Origin: an uncultured Prevotella sp.
GTDB lineage: Bacteria; Bacteroidota; Bacteroidia; Bacteroidales; Bacteroidaceae
NCBI GenBank assembly: GCA_900770515.1
Contig: CAAHDP010000205.1
Location: 1 to 20,256 of the forward strand
Length of the DNA stretch: 20,256 nt
Direction: 5' to 3'
In this document: positions 14,073-20,256 of the stretch, piece by piece
Layout of the letters: every line of letters starts with the position of its first letter
Position numbering within the stretch: position 1 is the stretch's first letter
Made by a program: the position numbers and the translations under genes
The notes under the pieces: model-generated
Seen by the model: only the letters and a program-made list of their open reading frames with translations
Database searches by the model: none
Told to the model about the DNA's origin: nothing

Positions 14073-15992
14073 TTATTTGATAACCATCACAAAGCCACCA
14101 CGAGGCTGTACTGTGATATAATCTTTCATACCCCTAACCTTACGGTATGAAATTTTCCAAGGATTTTTTGCCGTTCCGCTATCCTCGAACAAAACAACAC
14201 GTGAGTTTTGCTTTGTCAGAGAAGATAAATTCAGGGCCAGTTTCTGGGATTCATCCTTGCCATTAATGCCAGCCACATACCAGGTGCTTCCCTTTCTGCG
14301 AGCCATCACGACACTTTCGCCCGGATAACCACTGAGCAATCGCGTCTCATCCCATGCAGTCGGCATGTTCGAGATAAAATCCTGCACTTCCTTTGGCTGG
14401 GCAAGATAACTCTCCGGCTTATCAGCCCAATGCATCAAAGCCGACTCGAACAAGATTGGCAAAGCCAACTCATGAGCATGGGTAGTGATATGCGGATGCT
14501 GAGAATCAGAAAAGGTGCAAGGCGTATAATCCATCGAGCCCACGATGCCGCGGGTAAATGGCAAGGTAGCATTATGGCAAGCAGCCTTTTTTGTCAGCAC
14601 AGATTCATTATTATACCATTCCGCTCCATACACACCCTCGGTAGAGAGCAGGTTGGGATAAGTGCGCTGCCAGCCTCGGGGAACAGTAGCACCATGAAAG
14701 TTAACCGTAAGATGATGGCGTGCCGCACACTCCAAGAGGTCGATGCAATACTCCATCGTTTCCTGTTTATCGCCAGCAAAGAAGTCAATCTTCACTCCAG
14801 CTACGCCCATTTTCTCCAACCAGGCAAACTCCTTCTCCCTGTTTTCCGGAGCATTCAGTCTATTGTGAGGACCTGGTGCACCCCAAGCCTTAATCCATGC
14901 AGTAGAAGAATTATACCAAAGCAAAGGCTTCACACCCCTATCCTTAGCATATTTCAAAGCCTCCTCGATGGTGGCTCCATTCTTCATCTCATCCCATTCT
15001 GCATCAATCAATACGTATGGCAGATGCAAGGTCTTCGCCATATCTACATACTTTTTAATGATATTCAAGTCGTTTGAGCCATGGTTGTAAGCCCAATAAA
15101 TCCAGCTTACACTTCCCGGTTTAATCCATGAAGTATCTTTCAGACGACAAGGGGCACTGACATCAGTTACCAGGGTCGAAGCTATCAGATCCTGCTTCTT
15201 TCCAATGACAACCACTCGCCAGGGAGATTTCCAATTACCCGAATAATGCTGTGTGTTTTCATCCAGGAACACATGATAGTCCTCCGGATTCTGCCCATTC
15301 TTCAAGGAAGAGGCACTGTTGATTCGTTCTATACCAGCTTCAGTAATAAGAGAGTACACACCATTCTGCTCAAGCAGACAAGGATAGCCCCAATGTTGTT
15401 TTCCACCTTTACCGGTAGTGGATAAAGGGAAGAAATTCTCATAAGACTCCGTCCATTCCTGAAACCACCGGCGCATGCCTTCACTGATATGATAAGTAGT
15501 CAAATCCTGCTTGATTGACGTATGCTGCAAACCCTCCAACTCATAACGGAAGGCTACGCCATCGTTATAAAGTCGAACCACCATGCGCAACGGGCGCTGC
15601 AGATCATCCTCAAAGGTATAAACTATTTCATTCGCCTCGTTCTTGCATTCACTCTTCTTTCCCATGAGCATCTGATAATGCTCCGAAATATACTTGGGTT
15701 TGGAAATGTCTTTCAAGACTAGATTTCTTCCTCCACCATCACTGGTATTCAAACCATAACCGGTAATATGAAGCACCTGGCTTTCCTTATTTCCTTTACA
15801 GGCATCGCGATAAGCTACCTCAAAAACCTTCACCTTATTTTCCTTACCCTCAGCCTTCCATTCAATCTTTCCATTGGGAGAAGAGAAAGTTTCCCGCAGA
15901 TTCTGCGCAAAAGCTGCGCCCTGCATGGCAAGCAGCCATACAATCATCAGTAACGGCTTTCTGAAAGCCAGGATTTTCGTTGTATTCATCAT
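14073..15992 (-). CDS. GH97 retaining alpha-galactosidase-type enzyme
   Basis: The 639-aa product has a signal peptide (residues 1-29, ending AAFA before QNL), a GH97 N-terminal beta-sandwich (about 30-270), a TIM barrel (about 280-560, with WIYWAYNHGSND and LPYVLIDAEWDEM) and a small C-terminal beta domain. GH97 holds inverting alpha-glucosidases (SusB type) and retaining alpha-galactosidases. Here GVKIDFF supplies an aspartate nucleophile, D403, and E458 in YGAEWY lies 55 residues later. That is the same spacing as the D415/E470 pair I recall for the retaining BtGH97b. A retaining alpha-galactosidase or beta-L-arabinopyranosidase is therefore favoured over alpha-glucosidase. It starts 77 nt after the HTCS gene, behind promoter P4, and leads the GH97-GH31 unit. 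Confidence 0.92.
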   Translation of the reverse strand: MMNTTKILAFRKPLLMIVWLLAMQGAAFAQNLRETFSSPNGKIEWKAEGKENKVKVFEVAYRDACKGNKESQVLHITGYGLNTSDGGGRNLVLKDISKPKYISEHYQMLMGKKSECKNEANEIVYTFEDDLQRPLRMVVRLYNDGVAFRYELEGLQHTSIKQDLTTYHISEGMRRWFQEWTESYENFFPLSTTGKGGKQHWGYPCLLEQNGVYSLITEAGIERINSASSLKNGQNPEDYHVFLDENTQHYSGNWKSPWRVVVIGKKQDLIASTLVTDVSAPCRLKDTSWIKPGSVSWIYWAYNHGSNDLNIIKKYVDMAKTLHLPYVLIDAEWDEMKNGATIEEALKYAKDRGVKPLLWYNSSTAWIKAWGAPGPHNRLNAPENREKEFAWLEKMGVAGVKIDFFAGDKQETMEYCIDLLECAARHHLTVNFHGATVPRGWQRTYPNLLSTEGVYGAEWYNNESVLTKKAACHNATLPFTRGIVGSMDYTPCTFSDSQHPHITTHAHELALPILFESALMHWADKPESYLAQPKEVQDFISNMPTAWDETRLLSGYPGESVVMARRKGSTWYVAGINGKDESQKLALNLSSLTKQNSRVVLFEDSGTAKNPWKISYRKVRGMKDYITVQPRGGFVMVIK

Positions 15993-16046
15993 TATGATTG
16001 TTTATTCGTTTAACGCTGCAAAATTACGAAAAAACAATCATAATGA
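15989..16046. repeat. 20-bp inverted repeat spanning the GH97 start codon and promoter
   Basis: TCATTATGATTGTTTATTCG (15989-16008) and CGAAAAAACAATCATAATGA (16027-16046) are inverted copies with one mismatch across an 18-nt spacer. One arm covers the GH97 ATG (15992-15990). The spacer holds the -7 box of P4 (16026-16019). An RNA reading through from the HTCS gene would contain both arms and could pair over the start codon; an RNA beginning at P4 would contain only one arm. Confidence 0.75.
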
Positions 16047-16083
16047 CTTTTTTAAATGTTTCAAATACTTTACTCAGTATATT
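16019..16083 (-). promoter_or_regulatory. Promoter P4 with direct-repeat operator (GH97-GH31)
   Basis: The -7 box TAATTTTG is at 16026-16019, 26 nt before the GH97 ATG. The proximal half-site (16062-16042) begins GAAACATTTAAAAAAGT; the distal one (16083-16063) keeps AGTAAAGTATTT but not the GGAACAT part. The distal half-site overlaps the final codons and stop (16072-16070) of the HTCS gene, which limits its sequence. Spacing to the -7 box is again 36 nt. Confidence 0.7.
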
Positions 16084-19000
16084 TTGCCGCATATTCTGTA
16101 GGCGACATACCGAAATATTTCTTAAATGCAGTGGAGAAATGACTATTATTGGCAAATCCCACCATATATGAAACCTGCGTAATGTTGATTTTATGCTCTC
16201 TTATCAATCGGGCAGCCTCATTGAGACGGATGTTTCTCAAGAACTCGCTAGTAGGAACACCGGTCATTTCCTTCAACTTACGATGCAGCTGAGTACGGCT
16301 TACGCCCACCTCATCACACATTTTCTCTACATTGAAGTCAGAATCGCTCAAGTTCTCGTTCACTACCTTCATGATACGCTCCATCAGCTCCTCGTCGTAG
16401 CCTTTCACCTCTATCTTCTCCACCTTGTCGTCCTGCTTCAAGGCACCACTGAACTTACCCTTCAAGCGACGTACATTGTCGATGAGATTGTCTACCGTGA
16501 GATGAAGTTCCTCCAGACTGAATGGTTTTGCCAGATAAGCATCAGCTCCTAGCTTAATACCCTCCAGCCTATCGCTGATTTCAGATTTGGAAGTAAGCAT
16601 GATGACTGGCACGTGGCTGATATTGGCATTGCCCTTGATATTCCTAAGCAGCGTGATACCATCCATCTCAGGCATCACCACATCGCTTACCACCAGGTCG
16701 AAATCATCGGTAAGCAACTGCTTCAGTGCCTCTTTGCCATTGTTGCAGATTACAAAGCGATACCAGTCGCTCAGTTCCGTCTTGATGTAGCGGCAGATTT
16801 CGATATCGTCATCCACCAGCAGGATTTTACTGTTCTTGCTAGCCCCACTTCTCTGCAGTTTCTTTCCATTCACCACGTAGTCTGAATTAATCTGGCTATC
16901 CTTAAGATGTTCTTTTCCCAAAGGCAATTCTATGATGAAACAGGCACCGCTCTTCCCGTCTTCACGATTATGTGCATATACATCACCTCCATGAAGCCTT
17001 ACGATAGAACGGCAGAGATTCAAGCCGATGCCCGAACCTCCCAGGTGCATATCAGCAGAATTCTTTCCCTGATAGAAGCGTTTAAACAGGGTTTTGGCAT
17101 CATCGTTCTTTCCTAATCCCTTGCCGCTATCAATCACATACAGGAGCACCTTCTTATCCTGCTTCTCAATGCGGAAGATGATTTCGGTGCCATTAGGCGT
17201 ATATTTAAAGGCATTAGACAGCAGATTGGCTATCGCCTTATCCAGCTTGTTGCGGTCTATCCATGCATTCACAGGCGTCTCTGGCATCTCCAGCCTGATA
17301 TTAATACCACGCAGGTTGGCATTATAGGTGAAGAGCGAAACCAAACCCTGCGAAAACTCCACCAGGTTGGTTTCCCTGCACGAGAGGTTCATCTGATGCT
17401 TGTCCAGGCGTCTCTTGTCGAGAATCTGATTCACCAGGGTGAGCAGACGCTGAGCGTTTCGGTCGATGGTATCAATATCCGCCTGATATTCCTGAGCATT
17501 TCCCAATCGCTCCTTCAGTTTCTTCAGAGGCTCCATAATCAGCGTCAGCGGCGAACGGATATCGTGGGTGGCATTGATGAGGAACTGCATCTTAGCCTCT
17601 TCCAGATCTCTCTTCTTCTTGCGCAGATAAACAATGATAGCGGCAGCCGTGAGGCCGAGAATCAAAAAGAGATAGATGAGCTTCGCCCAAACGGTAAGAA
17701 ACCAAGGTGCCAGCACATCCAGGTTGATCACCTTTTTATATGTGGAGTACTTGCCGTTGCAATAGATACGCACTTCTATACGATAATGTCCATACGACAA
17801 ACCTGTGAAGTTGAAGCTATTGTCTCCAGCCGCATTGCTGATCCATTTGCCCCCGTTGATGCGATACTGGAACACGATGTTACCCACGCTCTGATAATCA
17901 AGCTGGGAGAAGCTGAGTACTATCGACTTGAAATCAGACGGAACACTCAGATTATCTCCAATAAACGGAGCCATCTTTCCATCAAGCAACACACCCGACA
18001 GATAAATGACGGACGTTTTCTCATTATAATCCTTTACCTGAGAAGGCCTAAAATAAGTCAAACCTTCGGAGTTTCCATAACAGATAACCCCATCCGATGT
18101 AGAACCTACTACTCCAGCCAGATATTCCTTGGTCAAGAGTCCGTTTCCCTTTTCAAAAGAGAAAAACGACTTAGCTTTACTATCATAACACCAGATACCC
18201 TGCGCAGTGCTCATCCATAGGTTTCCCTTGACATCCTTCTTCAGCGAATAAATTCTCAATCCGCTAATACTCTCGGAATGAGGCCAAGGGGTAGTCTGCT
18301 GTTTTTTTCTGTCATAGAGATAAAGCCCCATCTCTGTGGCAATAGCAATCTTACCATCCGACAGTTCTAATGTAGAATAGCACGTTTTACCCTCTAACAA
18401 AGGCCGAGAAAGAATGATGTCAAAATATCCGGTTTTGGTATCCATGCACGACACACCATTGGCTGTTGCACACCAGAGCCATCCCCGGGAATCTAACCTG
18501 ATCTCCGATATCCAGTTATTGCAAATGGTTTTGTGTGGACGCTTATCATCCATCAGATATTGCGTCATCTTGCCACTCTTCCTATTCCATACATAAAGTC
18601 CGTTGCCCTGGCTCGTAAAATAAATATTACCAGCAGCATCTACCCGCATATCATCTAGAGAAAGTCCATTGGCAGGCAGCAACAACCGGTAAGTCTGATG
18701 CTTCCAATCATACTCATAAATGCCATCACGGCCATATACATAAACATTCTTCCGAAAATCCGAGTACACTTTGATTGGTCCTGCAGGACTTTGTAGTAGC
18801 TTGGTATTGCCCGTCTTCTCATCCAAGAGAAACAACCCATGATTTTTGACCACAAAAAGCATCAATCCGTCAGCAACTCCCACTACAGACGAAATGGTTT
18901 CCATACCAGCCCCCAATTCATCCAAAGAAACCGGATGGAACACATTCTTATCATTATTCGACAAGAAAAGTCCTTTCATATAGCATCCATACCACTGATT

Positions 19001-19948
19001 ACCATCTCTATCTATCAGCAAATCGCTGATATGCGCATTATCAAAGATAAACGATTGGTTATTCAACTCCACCCGATAAGCCTTTCTGCTTCCATGCGGT
19101 ATCTTGAAAGTTCCATCTCCCGAAGTACCCAACCATAAATTGCCATACTTATCCAAGGTAACAGCACTGATATATCCTGCCCCCTGATGAGCTGAAAAAT
19201 CGAAATCGTAGCGTGAGAAGCTATGCGAGGCATAATCATAGCGCATAATGCCGCCCGTATGCGCCACAAAGAACCCCTTCTTGTCTGTGGCATATAATTT
19301 ACTGATGCCAAACAGATCTTTAGGTTCATATACACTTACCAGTTTGATAGACTTGCCATTGTATTTATATTTTCTCAACACCTTTGTATGATTAGCCTGC
19401 CACAGATATCCCTCATCATCGAAGAACAGCATAGCAAAGAAATCATCCACTGAATTTGCAGATTTCCTTGAAAGGCGAGTAACTTTACCTGTAGTCATAT
19501 CCAACCTATAGGCACCATACCCGGCTGTACCTATCAGGAGATTATGCTTTCCATCCTCAATAAGAGAACTTACTCTTATCTTCTCATCTTTCTTTTCCAA
19601 TACGATATGCTGGAAACTATTGGTAAGATAGGAATATTTATAGAGTCCACGATTTGTTGCCACAAAGAGGAACTCTTTGCTGTAAGGATAGAGTTTTACG
19701 ATATCATTGTCCTGAATGGTTGTCGTATCGGCTGGATTGCAAAGATAGGTACTGAATTTATAGCCGTCAAAACGATTCAGTCCATAATTGGTACCCACCC
19801 AAATGAAACCATACTTATCCTGTATGATACATCGAATCAGGCTACTCGACAGGTCGTTGGATGTATAAAGTCGTCCAGAGTTGGCATAAGAAAAGCATGT
19901 CAGCATCTGTACGAAGCAAAAGATTGAAAAGAGTATAAAACGTTTCAT
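16070..19948 (-). CDS. Hybrid two-component system sensor-regulator (HTCS)
   Basis: The 1292-aa product joins sensor, kinase, receiver and DNA-binding output in one chain. A signal peptide (about 1-22) precedes regulator-propeller repeats (about 35-660, the first being GFIWVGTNYGLNRFDG), then a Y_Y_Y domain (about 665-745) and one membrane helix (about 751-775). The cytoplasmic part has a HisKA domain with H795 in NATHDIRSPL, a HATPase with N912 in NLLSNAFKYTP, and a receiver with D1089 in VVSDVVMPEMDG and a KPF motif. It ends in an AraC-type HTH (about 1188-1292, with NNSHFSTAFKKYFGMSPTEY). Such proteins bind an oligosaccharide in the periplasm and activate a polysaccharide locus; XynR of Prevotella is the xylan example. 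It is complete and ends 77 nt before GH97. It is the best candidate to bind the direct-repeat operators P1-P5. Confidence 0.96.
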   Translation of the reverse strand: MKRFILFSIFCFVQMLTCFSYANSGRLYTSNDLSSSLIRCIIQDKYGFIWVGTNYGLNRFDGYKFSTYLCNPADTTTIQDNDIVKLYPYSKEFLFVATNRGLYKYSYLTNSFQHIVLEKKDEKIRVSSLIEDGKHNLLIGTAGYGAYRLDMTTGKVTRLSRKSANSVDDFFAMLFFDDEGYLWQANHTKVLRKYKYNGKSIKLVSVYEPKDLFGISKLYATDKKGFFVAHTGGIMRYDYASHSFSRYDFDFSAHQGAGYISAVTLDKYGNLWLGTSGDGTFKIPHGSRKAYRVELNNQSFIFDNAHISDLLIDRDGNQWYGCYMKGLFLSNNDKNVFHPVSLDELGAGMETISSVVGVADGLMLFVVKNHGLFLLDEKTGNTKLLQSPAGPIKVYSDFRKNVYVYGRDGIYEYDWKHQTYRLLLPANGLSLDDMRVDAAGNIYFTSQGNGLYVWNRKSGKMTQYLMDDKRPHKTICNNWISEIRLDSRGWLWCATANGVSCMDTKTGYFDIILSRPLLEGKTCYSTLELSDGKIAIATEMGLYLYDRKKQQTTPWPHSESISGLRIYSLKKDVKGNLWMSTAQGIWCYDSKAKSFFSFEKGNGLLTKEYLAGVVGSTSDGVICYGNSEGLTYFRPSQVKDYNEKTSVIYLSGVLLDGKMAPFIGDNLSVPSDFKSIVLSFSQLDYQSVGNIVFQYRINGGKWISNAAGDNSFNFTGLSYGHYRIEVRIYCNGKYSTYKKVINLDVLAPWFLTVWAKLIYLFLILGLTAAAIIVYLRKKKRDLEEAKMQFLINATHDIRSPLTLIMEPLKKLKERLGNAQEYQADIDTIDRNAQRLLTLVNQILDKRRLDKHQMNLSCRETNLVEFSQGLVSLFTYNANLRGINIRLEMPETPVNAWIDRNKLDKAIANLLSNAFKYTPNGTEIIFRIEKQDKKVLLYVIDSGKGLGKNDDAKTLFKRFYQGKNSADMHLGGSGIGLNLCRSIVRLHGGDVYAHNREDGKSGACFIIELPLGKEHLKDSQINSDYVVNGKKLQRSGASKNSKILLVDDDIEICRYIKTELSDWYRFVICNNGKEALKQLLTDDFDLVVSDVVMPEMDGITLLRNIKGNANISHVPVIMLTSKSEISDRLEGIKLGADAYLAKPFSLEELHLTVDNLIDNVRRLKGKFSGALKQDDKVEKIEVKGYDEELMERIMKVVNENLSDSDFNVEKMCDEVGVSRTQLHRKLKEMTGVPTSEFLRNIRLNEAARLIREHKINITQVSYMVGFANNSHFSTAFKKYFGMSPTEYAAKYTE

Positions 19949-19998
19949 TGGCTTATGATTGTATATATAATTGTTATTTACATGAATTATTCATCCTG

Positions 19999-20006
19999 CA
20001 AAATTA
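19999..20006 (-). promoter_or_regulatory. -7 element of the HTCS gene
   Basis: TAATTTTG at 20006-19999 fits TAnnTTTG, 50 nt before the ATG at 19948. The region 36 nt upstream is A/T-rich homopolymer and has no GGAACAT half-site, so the regulator gene does not appear to belong to its presumed regulon. No clear -33 TTTG at canonical spacing. Confidence 0.5.
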
Positions 20007-20119
20007 TATTTTTTCTTTCAAAAAAAAGAAAAAAAAGCAAGAATTTGCATTCTTTACCCGTGTTTTTGCTCAAAAGTTACAAGAGAAAAGGTTTATGATA
20101 CAAAAAAACGCAAAAAGAT

Positions 20120-20157
20120 GAGGGTGTGTCAAAAGTCCAAGACACACCCTCTTTTTT
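20120..20157. terminator. Strong terminator hairpin upstream of the HTCS gene
   Basis: GAGGGTGTGTC (20120-20130) and GACACACCCTC (20141-20151) form a perfect 11-bp stem with a 10-nt loop, followed by TTTTTT (20152-20157). On the minus strand the stem is followed by TCTTTTTG, so it may work both ways. No plus-strand gene precedes it in the window, so it more likely ends a minus-strand gene lying beyond the right edge and isolates the HTCS promoter. Confidence 0.8.
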
Positions 20158-20180
20158 GTTGCTTCATCGTTTTTCTTCAT

Positions 20181-20226
20181 CGGATTACGCTGAGTTAACG
20201 GAACATTCTTGCTTCACGGATTACGC
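20181..20226. repeat. Short direct repeat CGGATTACGC at the right edge
   Basis: CGGATTACGC occurs at 20181-20190 and 20217-20226, each preceded by TTCA(T/-)C, with further ACGGAATT and ACGGATTT variants just after. The 99 nt right of the terminator contain no start codon with an open frame that I can support. Confidence 0.45.
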
Positions 20227-20256
20227 ACGGAATTTAAACGGATTTGGCCTTACGGC

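Noticed and set aside
20200..20206. GGAACAT on the plus strand at the right edge as a sixth operator
   Set aside because: No AAAGT follows at the right distance, no second half-site lies 21 nt away, and there is no TAnnTTTG 36 nt downstream.

Overview
The window looks like a chromosomal segment of a Prevotella/Segatella-type gut Bacteroidota. The signs are: -7 promoter elements of the form TAnnTTTG without obvious Shine-Dalgarno sites, a hybrid two-component system (HTCS) with beta-propeller sensor and AraC output domain, many secreted glycoside hydrolases, and a secreted protein ending in the lysine-rich Prevotella-type C-terminal motif. Most of the window is part of a polysaccharide-utilization locus for decorated xylan (glucuronoarabinoxylan). 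No SusC/SusD pair lies inside the window.

Layout. 1-245: start of a GH43 gene running off the left edge (-). 246-705: promoter, a small hairpin and a nested inverted-repeat element. 706-1258: two small decayed genes (-), one broken by a single-base loss in a T7 tract. 1259-1526: short inverted repeats and a terminator. 1527-3278: a secreted beta-sandwich protein preceded by a 46-aa peptide gene that is easily missed (-). 3491-8722: two tandem GH115 xylan alpha-glucuronidases (-). 8723-9099: divergent promoter region. 9100-11130: GH43 with a CBM6-like module (+), ending in a bidirectional terminator. 11230-11574: mosaic of GH127 and GH29 gene remnants at the 3' end of a GH31 gene. 11544-15992: GH31 and GH97 genes (-). 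16070-19948: the HTCS regulator (-). 19949-20256: its promoter region, a terminator hairpin and short repeats.

How it fits together. The GH115 enzymes would remove (4-O-methyl)glucuronic acid, the GH43 enzymes arabinose or xylose, and GH97 and GH31 alpha-galactosyl and alpha-xylosyl caps, all in the periplasm or at the surface. The main discovery is that five separate promoters share one architecture: two direct repeats of a GGAACAT-n5-AAAGT half-site with a 21-bp period, placed so that the proximal half-site starts exactly 36 nt upstream of TAnnTTTG every time. They serve the left GH43, the peptide plus secreted protein, the GH115 pair, the plus-strand GH43, and GH97-GH31. This is the expected form of an AraC-type activator operator, and the HTCS in the window is the obvious candidate to bind it. 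It ties the unrecognised 46-aa peptide and 513-aa secreted protein into the xylan regulon.

Other points: a 20-bp inverted repeat that could hide the GH97 start codon in read-through transcripts, and a gene graveyard where GH31, GH29 and GH127 pieces are joined within 350 bp.
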